A stretch of DNA of 64,000 nt from an uncultured Gemmatimonadota bacterium (GTDB lineage: Bacteria; Gemmatimonadota; Gemmatimonadetes; Gemmatimonadales; Gemmatimonadaceae): positions 1 to 64,000 of the forward strand of contig CAIVZZ010000013.1 of the NCBI GenBank assembly GCA_903910555.1. The letters are read 5' to 3'. Made by a program: the position numbers and the translations under genes. The notes beneath the pieces are model-generated. The model was not told the DNA's origin and did no database searches. It was given only the letters and a program-made list of their open reading frames with translations. Positions 35,803 through 45,435 of this stretch are shown one piece after another (positions within the stretch are counted from its first letter, which is position 1; every line of letters begins with the position of its first letter).

Positions 35803-38296
35803 ACGCCGCCACCGACCTCTCCCCCGCTATCCGCGCCACATCCTCAAGCCCGACGAGGACATCTCGCGGCTTCGACCCATCCGGCGGCCCCAAAATCCCC
35901 GCGAGGTGCAGCTGGTCGATAATCCGCGCCGCGCGCCCGTACCCGACCTTCAACCGCCGCTGAAGCAGCGACGTTGACCCACCCTGATTCGACACACAAA
36001 CCTCCGCTGCCTCGCGGAACAGTTTGTCGCGATCGCTGTCGTCTTCCTCGCCGCCCTGCCCTGCGCCCGCCTCCAGCGCCTCGGCCGCGCGAACCTTCTC
36101 GAGAATATCCTGTTCGTTCGCCGTCTCTTCGATGTGCATGAGACCCTGCGACTCCATCGCGGCCTTTCGCGCTTCACGGCGCACCTCATACCACTTCATG
36201 AGGCCCTCGGTGTCTTCGTTCGAGAGGAATGCGCCCTGAATACGCGACGGCTCGCTCTTGCCCGGCGGAATGAACAGCATGTCGCCGTTGCCGAGCAGTG
36301 ATTCGGCGCCGTTGGCGTCGAGAATCGTGCGCGAATCGATCTGCGATGCAACGCGGAATGCGATTCTGCTCGGGAAGTTTGCTTTGATAAGGCCCGTGAT
36401 GACGTTCACGCTCGGACGCTGCGTCGCGAGAATGAGATGGACGCCAATCGCTCGTGCTTTCTGTGCGAGCATCGCCAGCGGCGTTTCCACCTCGGCGGCG
36501 CAGGTCATCATGAGATCGGCGAGCTCGTCGATCACCACCACGATATACGGCAGGATCCCCGCCTTGTACGTGCGATCCTCGAATCCAACATTCGGATCTT
36601 TCGGCTTGAGCAGCGGTGCGCCGTCACGAACTTTCTGATTGAAATCCTGAATGTTGCGCGCCCCATTTGCGGCGAGCAGCTGATACCGATCCTGCATCTC
36701 GATCACGGCCCATTTGAGCAGCGCCGCGGCATCACGATTGTCGGTGACGACCTTGTGGCGCTGATGCGGCAGGACGTTGTACACCGAGAGCTCGACCATT
36801 TTCGGGTCGACCATCAGGAAGCGCAGCGTCTTCGGCGTGTGCCGGTAAATCAGCGACGTCACGAGCGTGTTGACGCACACGGACTTGCCCGATCCAGTCG
36901 CACCGGCAATAAGCAGGTGCGGCATCTTGGCGAGATCGCCGATGACAACTTTGCCTTCGAGATCGCGGCCAAGCGCGATTGGCAATGCACGCGGTGTGTT
37001 CTGATAATCTTTGCTGTCGATCATCTCGCGGAATGCGACAATCTCCGGCGACGGATTCGGCACTTCAACACCAACCGCGCCCTTTCCCGGAATCGGCGCG
37101 ACAACACGAATCGACGCGGCGCGCATCGCCAGCGCCAAATCATTCGCGAGGTTGGCAAACTGACGAACCTTTACGCCGGGTGACGGCTCGATCTCATACT
37201 GCGTGACCGACGGGCCTGTCGTGCGCCCCACGAGCTGGCCGTCGACTTTGAAAGTGCGCAGCGCATCCATCAGCTTCTGCCCCATCGCATCGAGATGCGC
37301 GCGGCTCAGGTCAGCATTGCGCGCCGGTGCGGGCGTCAGCAGCTCCGCGGGCGGCAGTTCGTCGGCCATGGCATCGAGTGGATCGCCACCTGCATTGATC
37401 GCCGCGGCAACCGCGTCAGCATGCTCGGCGACTTTCTCTGCCTTTGTAGCCTTCTTCTTTTTCGCCGCGCGCTTCTCGGCGATCTCTTCGAGCGGCAACT
37501 CAGCCTGCTCAACCACGGGCTCGGCCTTCAGCTCGCGCGGGGCAAGCTCCATGAGGGCGAGATCGAGTGCGGGCATTTCCTTCGAGTCCGGCTCGAGATG
37601 CTCGGCGCGCGTCAGCCCGTCTGGGCCAGTGGCACTCGCGCCGATTGCACCGACGATCGCTGGATCGACTTCGTCCTGCCCGCCGCCCGCGACCGCGCGC
37701 TTGGCAGAGCCGCCAATGAGCATACGAATCGGATTCCACGCGAGCGTGCCCGCCATCAGAGCAGAAAGCGCGAGCGCGACCACGACCCATGCGCCGCCAA
37801 GGCCGAACGCCTTCGCGAGATAGAAGGCGACAAAGCTGCCGATCAGGCCGGCGTACGGATCTATTTCAGCGGCGTTAATGCTCGCTCCGCGCGCGAGTGC
37901 TGCCGCGAGCGGAATGATTGCGGCGAGTCCGATGGTGAAGAACAACCAGCGGCGGTCTTCGCTTTCTTCGATCCGGCCGAGCAGGCGCAGCGCATGCACG
38001 CCGGGAATGAACGGGACGATGATCGCGGAGAGCGCGCCGAGCGTGAGCAGGATACTGGCGCGGAGGCAAGAGCCGACAGGGCCGAAGATGCGGCCGGCAG
38101 TGGTGCAGCTCTGGCCGTTTTGCGCACCGCCCGCGAGGAGCGAGCCGGCGATGAACACGGCGGCGAGCATGAGGGCGATTCCACCGAGCTCGCGCTTCAG
38201 GTGCGAGCGGCGGGCTTGGGTGGCCAAGGATTCGGGGGACGGCGCGGATTCGGGATCGTCTTTGACGACTACTTTGCCGCGCGGTTTTTTTGACAT
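35801..38296 (-). CDS. ftsK: DNA translocase FtsK/SpoIIIE
   Basis: About 831 residues from the ATG at 38296; a GTG at 38323 is also in frame. The N-terminus has several membrane helices (LGGIALMLAAVFIAGSLLAGG and about three more to residue 195). A charged linker of about 130 residues and the motor domain follow, with GRDLEGKVVIGDLAKMPHLLIAGATGSGKSVCVNTLVTSLI (Walker A about residue 464), YIVVVIDELADLMM (Walker B) and HLILATQRPSVNVITGLIKANFPSRIAFRV. The C-terminal gamma winged helix is VCVSNQGGSTSLLQRRLKVGYGRAARIIDQLHLAGI. It pumps chromosome termini through the septum for dimer resolution. Confidence 0.96.
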
Positions 38297-38405
38297 TCTG
38301 GGCTCGGATTGTGGACGTACCACTACCGAGAAAATGACTGTTGGACTGGCCTCGCGGTCACGGCGGCGCGGATGGGCTAGATGCGGGGTTTTTGCTGTAC
38401 GACGA

Positions 38406-38541
38406 GTGAACTGTTAACTACTAACTGTCGGTCGGTGTTCTGTATGAAAATCCGTCCGGACTACGACTCGCTTCGACGCGGTTCGTGGCCCGGACGGATC
38501 ACCTTCGTTAACCGACCAACAGTTAGTGGTTAACAGTTCAC
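38406..38541. repeat. Palindromic element, family B, copy 1
   Basis: The outer arms 38406-38435 and 38512-38541 match at 28 of 30 positions, with core word GTTAACTACTAACTGT. An inner TCCGTCCGG (38451-38459) pairs with CCGGACGGA (38490-38498). One half (GTTAACTACTAACTG ... GGTCGGTGTTCTGTATGAAAAT) is nearly identical to the copy at 52629-52752 on the opposite strand. It lies in the 264-bp gap between accC and ftsK, both on the minus strand; nothing else is seen in that gap. Confidence 0.9.
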
Positions 38542-38560
38542 GCGTTTGATGCTGTTGGCT

Positions 38561-39922
38561 TTACGCCTTTGGCTCCGCCATCAAGTGCGCCCCATCCGTC
38601 TCAAGGAACTTGGTGTGCACATCCCCCTTCATGAAGTGCGGATCCGCCATAACCCGCCCGAGAAACGGAATCGTGGTAGTTATCCCCTGCACCACGAACG
38701 TATCCAGCGCCAACCGCATCTTGGCCACGGCTTCAGCCCGATCCCGCCCCTGGCAGATCACCTTGGCGATCATCGAATCGTAGAACGGCGGCACCGTGTA
38801 CCCCGCGTACACATGAGTATCCACGCGCACGCCGTTTCCGCCGGGCGGATGAAACACATCGATGCGCCCGGGTGACGGCTGGAAGTTCTTGGCCGGATCC
38901 TCGGCGTTCACGCGGCACTCGATCACGTGCCCGCGCAGCGGCGGAGTCTCCGTGATGCTCATTTTCTCACCGGCTGCAATCCGAATCTGTTCCTTCACGA
39001 GATCGACGCCGGTCAGCATTTCCGTCACCGGGTGCTCGACCTGGATGCGCGTGTTCATCTCCATGAAGTAGTACGAGCCATCTTCGTCGAGGAGCATTTC
39101 CATCGTGCCCGCGCCGACGTAGTTGATCGACTTCGCGCCTAACACGGCAGCGTCGCCCATCTTTTTTCGCAACGCCGGCGTCATGGCAGGCGATGGCGCT
39201 TCTTCAATCAGCTTCTGGTGACGGCGCTGAACCGAGCAATCGCGTTCGCCCAAGTGAATGCAGTTACCGTGCGTATCGCCGAGAATCTGGAACTCGATGT
39301 GGCGTGGGCGCTCGAGATACTTCTCGACGTACACCGTGCCATTGCCGAACGCGGCGAGCGCTTCGGAGCGCGCGGTCTGAAAACTGCGCGCGAATTCCTC
39401 GGCGTCGCGCGCGACGCGCATTCCTTTTCCACCACCGCCGGCCGCGGCTTTGATGATGACGGGGAAACCCATGTCCACGGCATAGCCGAGCGCTTCGTCG
39501 ACATCTTCAACGGGGCCCGGGGTGCCCGGAACGACAGGGACGCCGTTCGCGATCATCGTCGCGCGCGCGGCGGCCTTGTCACCCATCGTCCTGATTTGCT
39601 CGGGCGTCGGGCCAATGAATGTGATCTTGCTCGCCGCGCAGATCTCGGCGAACTCGGCGTTCTCGGCGAGAAACCCGTAGCCCGGATGAATTGCATCGGC
39701 GCCTGTGATTTCGGCCGCGGCAATGATCCGGGGAATTTTGAGGTAGCTCTCGCGCGCCGGCGCCGGGCCGATGCAAACGTCGTCATCGGCAAAGCGAACG
39801 TGCAGCGATTCGCGGTCCGCTTCAGAGTAGACGGCGACCGTTTCGATACCGAGTTCGCGGCATGCACGAATGACGCGCAGCGCGATTTCGCCGCGATTAG
39901 CAATCAGAATCTTTTTGAACAA
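38561..39922 (-). CDS. accC: Biotin carboxylase subunit of acetyl-CoA carboxylase
   Basis: The 453-residue ATP-grasp enzyme has [35 protein letters not shown], the [11 protein letters not shown] loop, [40 protein letters not shown], and [33 protein letters not shown]. It carboxylates the biotin on AccB, the first half-reaction of malonyl-CoA synthesis. It is separated from accB by a pilT/pilU-like gene, which is unusual. Confidence 0.97.
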   Translation of the reverse strand: MFKKILIANRGEIALRVIRACRELGIETVAVYSEADRESLHVRFADDDVCIGPAPARESYLKIPRIIAAAEITGADAIHPGYGFLAENAEFAEICAASKITFIGPTPEQIRTMGDKAAARATMIANGVPVVPGTPGPVEDVDEALGYAVDMGFPVIIKAAAGGGGKGMRVARDAEEFARSFQTARSEALAAFGNGTVYVEKYLERPRHIEFQILGDTHGNCIHLGERDCSVQRRHQKLIEEAPSPAMTPALRKKMGDAAVLGAKSINYVGAGTMEMLLDEDGSYYFMEMNTRIQVEHPVTEMLTGVDLVKEQIRIAAGEKMSITETPPLRGHVIECRVNAEDPAKNFQPSPGRIDVFHPPGGNGVRVDTHVYAGYTVPPFYDSMIAKVICQGRDRAEAVAKMRLALDTFVVQGITTTIPFLGRVMADPHFMKGDVHTKFLETDGAHLMAEPKA

Positions 39923-39969
39923 AGTTCAGTCGTCCGTCGTCAGCCGTCCGCCGCCTGTCGTCCGTCGTC

Positions 39970-41181
39970 TCATTTAGACACGTCCTGCTTGAAGTTGTCC
40001 CAGCTCGTGTCGCTCGCGCCGGCGACGCCCTGCACCTTGAGCGCAAACTCGCTCGGGCTCGTCGCGTAGAAGAGCGCGCTCTCGTACGAGATAACGCCCT
40101 TCGAGTACCAGTTCATGAGCGACTGGTCGAACGACTGCATGCCGTACTGCACGGTGCCGTCGCGGATGAGATCGGGAATGTTGAGCGATGCGTTGAGATC
40201 GCGAATGTTGTCGCGCACGGCGGCGGTGTTGATGAGCACTTCGCACGCCGGAATACGACCCGCGCGGTCCGAGCGTGGCGCGAGACGGAGCGAAACAATC
40301 GCCTGCAGCGCTGACGACAGTGTGAAGCGTACGTCCGCCTGCTCGTGCGGCGGGTAGAACGACATCACGCGGTTGATCGTCTGCGTCGCGTCTGTTGTAT
40401 GCAGCGTCGAGAAAACGAGGTGGCCCGTATCTGCGGCCTTCAGCGCGATCTCAAGCGTTTCCAGATCTCGAATTTCGCCGATCAGAATGATGTCCGGGTC
40501 CTGTCGCAGCACGCGGCGCAGCGCCTGCGCGAACGAGCCCGTGTCCGTTCCGACTTCGCGCTGATTGATGTTGCAGTTGATGTCGCGATGCAGGAACTCG
40601 ATCGGATCTTCGATCGTGATGATGTTCGCGCGGCGGTTCTCATTGATGAACTGCACCATCGACGCGAGCGCCGTCGATTTTCCGGATCCAGTGATACCAG
40701 TGACGAGCACCAGACCGCGCGGCTTCATCGCGATCTCTTCGAGCACGGGCGGCAGATTCAATTCCTTGATCGTCATCGCCTGAAATGCGATCGCACGGAA
40801 TGCATACGCGATCGAGCCGCGCTGCTGATACATGTTCACGCGGAAGCGGCCGATGCCCGGAACGCCGATCGCAAAGTCGGCTTCTTTATCTGTTTCGAAT
40901 TCGCGGCGCTGTTTGGGCGGAAGAATCTGATCGCCAATCGAGCGCAGATCTTCCGGCTTGAGCGGCGGCACTTCGATCGGCTTCAGGTCGCCGTCGACGC
41001 GCATCGTCGGCGGACGGCCAACCTTGAAGTGAAGGTCGGACGCATTCTCCTGCACCATTTTCTGGAGAACGGTCTTGTAGTTGTACGGCGCGGCTGGCGC
41101 GCCGCCTGCAACAGCTGGAGCACCAGCGGTCGGCGACGCGGGGACGGATGTCGTCGGCCGCGGCCCGGTGGGATCAGCCAT
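39970..41181 (-). CDS. PilT/PilU-type secretion ATPase
   Basis: About 403 residues from the ATG at 41181, which overlaps the accB stop by 8 nt. After a Pro/Ala-rich N-terminus comes the PilT fold: LQKMVQENASDLHFKVGRPPTMRVDG, Walker A VTGITGSGKSTALASMVQFIN, EDPIEFLHRDINCNINQREVG, DPDIILIGEIRDLETLEIALKAADTGHLVFSTLHTTDA, and RIPACEVLINTAAVRDNIRD. The C-terminal GMQSFDQSLMNWYSKGVISYESALFYATSP resembles PilU more than PilT. It is a retraction-type ATPase of type IV pili; no other pilus genes are in the window. Confidence 0.9.
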   Translation of the reverse strand: MADPTGPRPTTSVPASPTAGAPAVAGGAPAAPYNYKTVLQKMVQENASDLHFKVGRPPTMRVDGDLKPIEVPPLKPEDLRSIGDQILPPKQRREFETDKEADFAIGVPGIGRFRVNMYQQRGSIAYAFRAIAFQAMTIKELNLPPVLEEIAMKPRGLVLVTGITGSGKSTALASMVQFINENRRANIITIEDPIEFLHRDINCNINQREVGTDTGSFAQALRRVLRQDPDIILIGEIRDLETLEIALKAADTGHLVFSTLHTTDATQTINRVMSFYPPHEQADVRFTLSSALQAIVSLRLAPRSDRAGRIPACEVLINTAAVRDNIRDLNASLNIPDLIRDGTVQYGMQSFDQSLMNWYSKGVISYESALFYATSPSEFALKVQGVAGASDTSWDNFKQDVSK

Positions 41182-41674
41182 TGGGATCAATCCGGAAGAG
41201 AACCTGCCCGTACTCAACCGGATGCGCGTCGGTTGCGCCGAGTTCCTTCACGACACCGGCGTACTCGCATTCGATTTCATTCATGATCTTCATCGCTTCG
41301 ATGATGCAGACGATCTGGCCTTTCTTGACCGTCGACCCGACGGTGACGTACGGCTTCGCGCCCGGCTCGGGCGCACCGTAGAATGTGCCGACCATCGGCG
41401 ATTTCACCTCGAGCAGCGTCGACTTCGGCGCAGCAACGGCGCGCGGCGCCTCCGGTTCCGCAGCAACGGCAACGACGCCGGCCGGCGGACTCTGACGGGG
41501 CTCGGCAATCATCGCCGGCATAGCCATTGGGGCTGCGACCTGCATCGTGCCGCGCTGGACGGGCGTTTTGCTGATGCGGATCTTCATGCCTTTGTCGCTG
41601 GAGATTTCGATGGAATCCACACTGGATTCATCGAGCATCTCTACCAATTTTTTTACATATCTGAGATCGATCAT
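41174..41674 (-). CDS. accB: Biotin carboxyl carrier protein of acetyl-CoA carboxylase
   Basis: The 166-residue protein has an N-terminal DLRYVKKLVEMLDESSVDSIEI domain, an Ala/Pro-rich linker (AMPAMIAEPRQSPPAGVVAVAAEPEAP) and a C-terminal lipoyl/biotinyl domain (VKSPMVGTFYGAPEPGAKPYVTVGSTVKKGQIVCIIEAMKIMNEIE), in which the Lys of EAMK (about residue 122) is biotinylated. It carries the carboxyl group between AccC and the carboxyltransferase. It overlaps the pilT/pilU-like gene by 8 nt. Confidence 0.96.
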   Translation of the reverse strand: MIDLRYVKKLVEMLDESSVDSIEISSDKGMKIRISKTPVQRGTMQVAAPMAMPAMIAEPRQSPPAGVVAVAAEPEAPRAVAAPKSTLLEVKSPMVGTFYGAPEPGAKPYVTVGSTVKKGQIVCIIEAMKIMNEIECEYAGVVKELGATDAHPVEYGQVLFRIDPNG

Positions 41675-41723
41675 CTAGGTCTGGATGGCAGATTGATTAA
41701 TCGTTCATGGAGCTTAGAGACGA

Positions 41724-41765
41724 CAGCTGTTAGCAAAAAGCTGTTGGACACGTTTCTAACAGCTG
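41724..41765. repeat. Small palindrome in the accB-peptidase gap
   Basis: CAGCTGTTAG (41724-41733) pairs perfectly with 41756-41765. A further AGCTGTT copy at 41739-41746 and outer AGCTTAGAG/GTTAGCT words suggest a decayed larger palindrome across 41710-41785. It lies in the 123-bp gap between the proline peptidase gene and accB (both minus). Confidence 0.65.
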
Positions 41766-41797
41766 ACTGCTTACAGGCGTTAGCTACAAGCCCCCAT

Positions 41798-42895
41798 TCA
41801 CCCAAGCTCGATTAATTCGCGCGGAAACGATGTGAGTACTTCTCTCCCCTCAGCCGTAAGCAAAACGTCGTCTTCGATCCTCACCCCACCCCACCCCGGC
41901 CGATAGATCCCCGGCTCGATCGTAACCACCGCACCAACCGGCAACGGAGTGTCATTCAGCTTCGACAACCGCGGTCCTTCGTGCACTTCCAAGCCGATCC
42001 CATGGCCCAATGAATGCCCAAACGCCTCACCCCAACCGCGGCGCTCAATGTAGCCCCGCGCAAGCGCATCGGCATCCTTTCCGCGCATTCCGGCCCGAAT
42101 AGCACCCGAAGCGGTGGCATTAGATTCACGAACTACGTCATGGATCTCCTGCTGTTCCGCCGTCGCTTTGCCCACCACGAAGGTCCTGGTGATGTCCGAG
42201 CAGTAGCCGCCGGACTCCGCGCCAAAATCGATCAGCAGAAGATCTCCCGATCCCACCACGCGATCCGACGACCGCGCATGCGGCAATGCCGCGCGCTCCC
42301 CGCTGGCGATGATCGTCTCGAATGGATGCGACTGGCTGCCGCACGCGCGCAGCTCGCCTTCGAGAATGCCGCACACCGCAAGCTCCGTCATCCCGGCCTT
42401 CACGCGCTCGATCGTATTTCCGAGCGCGAGTTCGGCGATGCGCGCCGCTTCGCGAATGTGCGCGATTTCCGATTCGTCTTTCCGCTCTCGAAGCGCCTCA
42501 ACGAGATTCACAGCCGGCCGCCACTGCCACCGCGCTCCACCCTGCGGCGGCTCGACCAGCCGCTGAAAATCAGCGTGCGTGACGTGCGCGGATTCGAACG
42601 CGATTGACTCGACATCGCGCATCGCGGGAAGTTCGGCCCACAGTCGCGACCAGAGCGACGTCGGCTCGATCACGACGCGCGCAACCGTACCAGCTTCGAC
42701 GTTCGCCTGAATCGAATAGCGGAAGTCGGTCAGCAGAAGCACTTCTGTCGCGGTGACAACGAGCAGCGCGCTCGATCCGGAGAATCCGCAGAGGTAACGG
42801 ATATTCGGCAGCGAGCTCACGAGGATCGCGTCGAGCTTTGCTGCGGCAATCGCGATTCGAAGCGCGGCGAGACGTCGCTCGCGCGCCGCCGTCAT
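41798..42895 (-). CDS. M24B proline peptidase (Xaa-Pro aminopeptidase/dipeptidase)
   Basis: About 365 residues from the ATG at 42895, which overlaps the aroQ stop (ATGA). The N-terminal creatinase-like domain (LDAILVSSLPNIRYLCGFSGSSALLVV) is followed by the pita-bread metallopeptidase domain: DLLLIDFGAESGGYCSDITRTFVVG (two metal Asp), GRGWGEAFGHSLGHGIGLEVHEGPRL (metal His) and VGAVVTIEPGIYRPGWGGVRIEDDVLL (metal Glu pair). It cleaves X-Pro bonds with two Mn or Co ions. The aroQ-pepP/Q-accB order is common in bacteria. Confidence 0.93.
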   Translation of the reverse strand: MTAARERRLAALRIAIAAAKLDAILVSSLPNIRYLCGFSGSSALLVVTATEVLLLTDFRYSIQANVEAGTVARVVIEPTSLWSRLWAELPAMRDVESIAFESAHVTHADFQRLVEPPQGGARWQWRPAVNLVEALRERKDESEIAHIREAARIAELALGNTIERVKAGMTELAVCGILEGELRACGSQSHPFETIIASGERAALPHARSSDRVVGSGDLLLIDFGAESGGYCSDITRTFVVGKATAEQQEIHDVVRESNATASGAIRAGMRGKDADALARGYIERRGWGEAFGHSLGHGIGLEVHEGPRLSKLNDTPLPVGAVVTIEPGIYRPGWGGVRIEDDVLLTAEGREVLTSFPRELIELG

Positions 42896-43374
42896 CGCTT
42901 GCCGGCGCGCAGCGAATGCACGAGACCGCGCAGCGCCATCTCGTAGCCGTGCGCGCCAAAACCGCACACAAATCCTCGCGCACCCGCCGCGAGCACCGAA
43001 TGACGGCGCTCGGGCTCACGCGCGAAAATATTACTGAGATGCACTTCCACATACGGCAGCTTCACCGCGCTGAACGCATCGGCGAGCGCCATGTTCGTGT
43101 GTGTCCACGCAGCGGCGTTGATCAGCGCGCCGTCGGCTTTCTCGCGAAGGTCCGGAGCGACTCCGGCCGCCGCCGCGCGGCCGCCGAGCGCCTGAATCGC
43201 CTCGATCAAATCGCCTTCGTGATTGAACTGCGCGAACGCGAGCTGCACACCGAGTTCGGTGGCGACTTCACGCGCCCGCGCTTCGATCTCCGCGAGCGTC
43301 GTCGACCCGTAAATCTCAGGTTCGCGTGTGCCGAGGAGATTGAGGTTCGGGCCGTTGAGGATTGCGATCCTCAC
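42892..43374 (-). CDS. aroQ: Type II 3-dehydroquinate dehydratase
   Basis: The 160-residue protein has the family-standard start RIAILNGPNLNLLGTREPEIYGSTTL with the catalytic Tyr, then FNHEGDLIEAI, ADGALINAAAWTHTNMALADAF and VEVHLSNIFAREPERRHS with the catalytic His region. It dehydrates 3-dehydroquinate to 3-dehydroshikimate in aromatic amino-acid synthesis. The GTG at 43374 overlaps the TPR gene stop (GTGA) and fits the family start exactly; an ATG at 43398 would add 8 residues. Confidence 0.95.
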   Translation of the reverse strand: MRIAILNGPNLNLLGTREPEIYGSTTLAEIEARAREVATELGVQLAFAQFNHEGDLIEAIQALGGRAAAAGVAPDLREKADGALINAAAWTHTNMALADAFSAVKLPYVEVHLSNIFAREPERRHSVLAAGARGFVCGFGAHGYEMALRGLVHSLRAGKR

Positions 43375-45206
43375 GGCTTTTTCAGTCCGGTGAGCCACGA
43401 CTGAAACTGCTTGATCTCGGCGGGGCTGCCGGGTTCGCCGACCGGCGCGGCGAGCGTCGGAGCCTGCGCAGGTGCGGAATCGTCTGCGCTGTCGCCGCTC
43501 GTCGCGAAGAACTGATCGAAGCGCAGCGTCTGCGACTGACGCGACACGCCACCCGCGGCGGGCGTAGAGCGCGCGTCGGAATCGCGAAACACAGAATCAA
43601 GTGAAAGCTCTGTCTCCGCCGGAGCCGTTGGCTTTCCCTTCACCGCGGTGCCGCCCATTTCAGCTGCGCCTGCGACTTGAGCGAACGCGAGCGCGACATG
43701 TTCGTCTCGCTCGGAGATTGTGCCGCCCGCAAAAAGCTCGTCGAGCGACGTCACGCTTGCTGCGGACGACGCGGGCATTGCCACCGCCGAAGAAATCCGG
43801 GGCGCCGATACGCGAGGCGCAGACACACGCGGCGCGGTGCGCGCACGGCCGCTGCCCTTCACTGCGCGGCGCGCCGCGAGTGCGGCGAAATAGCCGCGCG
43901 CTGTTTCCTGCACGACGGGTTCTGGCTCGGATTCCGGCTCAGCGGGCAGCTCGGCAACGGGCTCCTGCGCCGTCACCGGCGTCTCGGCAAAATCGAGCAT
44001 GCCGCCCAGCGGTACAGCGCCCTCAGCGGTGTAGCTCTCCTGCTCGGGGACGGTATCGAGAGAGATGCTCGTGCGCTCGCCACGCTCGAGGTTGCGCACG
44101 CGTTCTTTCAGCCGTTCGTCGTCGGGGCTCGCAACGGAGAGCTGACGGTAGACATCGAGCGCTTCGGCGGTGAATCCCTGCTGGAGATACAGCTCCGCCA
44201 TCGTCTCGGTGACGAACGGTGCCGCAGGTTCAGCGGGAAGCGAATCGCCGAACAGCATGTCGAGCCCATCGTCCGGCGGCACTGCTTTCGCGGCCGCAGG
44301 AGGCGTGGTGTCGACGACGGGTGGCTCCCACGCCTGCATCTCCAGCGGCGCGGGATCAGCAAATGGATCGACGGAGAGATCAGCGAGAGCCGCCGTCTCT
44401 TGCGACGCGCGCGGCGGGATATCAATCGGAACGCCGAGGCTGACTTCTTCGAACGCCGGAAAGTCCATGCCGACGCCCAGATCGGCATCCATGGGCGGCA
44501 GCGGCGCGAGCGGCGCTTCGGTTTCGGCCGGCGTCGACTCAAAATCGATCGTCAGATCCATCAGCCCCATCGTCGGACGCGGCGGCGGTTCAACCGGCAC
44601 CGTCACCGCTGGAATCTGCTGCGTGGTCATCGACTCGATCGATTCCATAGGAACGATCGGCGTCGGGTCAGCAGCGGGCGTCTTGGTGACCGATGCATTC
44701 GAGAGCGGCGTGATGACCTGCGGCGCCTTGAACGGCTCTCCGCGGGCTTCGCGCGGCGCCATCGACTCGATGGACGCGATCGGCGCGCCAATCGCGTCTT
44801 TCTTCGCCTGCTCTTCGAGACTCGCCAGCAGTGCGATGATCTCGTCGTTGCGCGGATCTGCATCGAGCACGCGCGTATACCATTCGCGTGCCTGATCGTT
44901 CGCGCCGTTGGTGCAGGCGATGTCACCCAGGTGGCGCAGCGCGATCAGATTCTCGGGATCGAGGTTGAGCGCAGCTTCGAACGTGCCTTTGGCTTCGTCG
45001 TAGCGGCCCGCCTCAAAGAGCGCCTGACCGTAGACGACATGCCCGTTCATGTTCCCGGGCTGCTCGGCGAGGTGGCTTTGGCAGAGTGAGATTGCCTGAT
45101 CCAGATCGCCGGCCTTCCGATACTCGTTGGCGAGCGACGCGAAGAACCGGCGAGGGTTCTCGTCGTAGCGCTTCTTTAATTCGTCTATGCGATCGGAGGC
45201 TGGCAT
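43371..45206 (-). CDS. TPR protein with long Pro/Ala/Glu-rich linkers
   Basis: The 611-residue, acidic, probably cytoplasmic protein has N-terminal TPRs over about the first 145 residues (RRFFASLANEYRKAGDLDQAISLCQSHL, GHVVYGQALFEAGRYDEAKGTFEAALNLDPE, ALRHLGDIACTNGANDQAREWYTRVLDADP). A disordered linker and one isolated TPR follow (VTETMAELYLQQGFTAEALDVYRQLSVASPDDERL). The C-terminus contains an amphipathic end, EIKQFQSWLTGLKKP. No enzyme motif is seen; likely a scaffold. It is upstream of and coupled to aroQ. It starts at 45206; a GACGGC-rich low-complexity stretch lies just upstream. Confidence 0.8.
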   Translation of the reverse strand: MPASDRIDELKKRYDENPRRFFASLANEYRKAGDLDQAISLCQSHLAEQPGNMNGHVVYGQALFEAGRYDEAKGTFEAALNLDPENLIALRHLGDIACTNGANDQAREWYTRVLDADPRNDEIIALLASLEEQAKKDAIGAPIASIESMAPREARGEPFKAPQVITPLSNASVTKTPAADPTPIVPMESIESMTTQQIPAVTVPVEPPPRPTMGLMDLTIDFESTPAETEAPLAPLPPMDADLGVGMDFPAFEEVSLGVPIDIPPRASQETAALADLSVDPFADPAPLEMQAWEPPVVDTTPPAAAKAVPPDDGLDMLFGDSLPAEPAAPFVTETMAELYLQQGFTAEALDVYRQLSVASPDDERLKERVRNLERGERTSISLDTVPEQESYTAEGAVPLGGMLDFAETPVTAQEPVAELPAEPESEPEPVVQETARGYFAALAARRAVKGSGRARTAPRVSAPRVSAPRISSAVAMPASSAASVTSLDELFAGGTISERDEHVALAFAQVAGAAEMGGTAVKGKPTAPAETELSLDSVFRDSDARSTPAAGGVSRQSQTLRFDQFFATSGDSADDSAPAQAPTLAAPVGEPGSPAEIKQFQSWLTGLKKP

Positions 45207-45351
45207 TGCGGACGGCAGAGGGCAGACGGCAGACGGCAGCTACGGACGGCGGAACTACAGTGTAATAATGGTGACGGTTGGACCGCACCACAGGTAATCA
45301 GCAATGTACGCGCCACGCTCAGCGCCAGTCAATCAGAAGTTCATTTGTCCC

Positions 45352-45381
45352 TTGATTTTAGCCCCTGCGAGCCGGTATTTT
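45352..45381 (+). promoter_or_regulatory. Weak candidate promoter for the ppiD-like gene
   Basis: TTGATT (45352-45357), an 18-bp spacer and TATTTT (45376-45381), about 55 bp upstream of the GTG start. Based on resemblance only. The rest of the 229-bp gap to the divergent TPR gene holds nothing else recognisable. Confidence 0.3.
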
Positions 45382-45435
45382 TGAAGGCTCTGTCAGACCC
45401 TAGTACACCACGAATTTTGCAAGGGAGTGCCGCAC

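Noticed and set aside
38406-38541. Integron attC site
   Set aside because: The GTTAAC-containing arms loosely recall attC core sites, but the element is a long near-symmetric palindrome between housekeeping genes, with no cassette or integrase gene.
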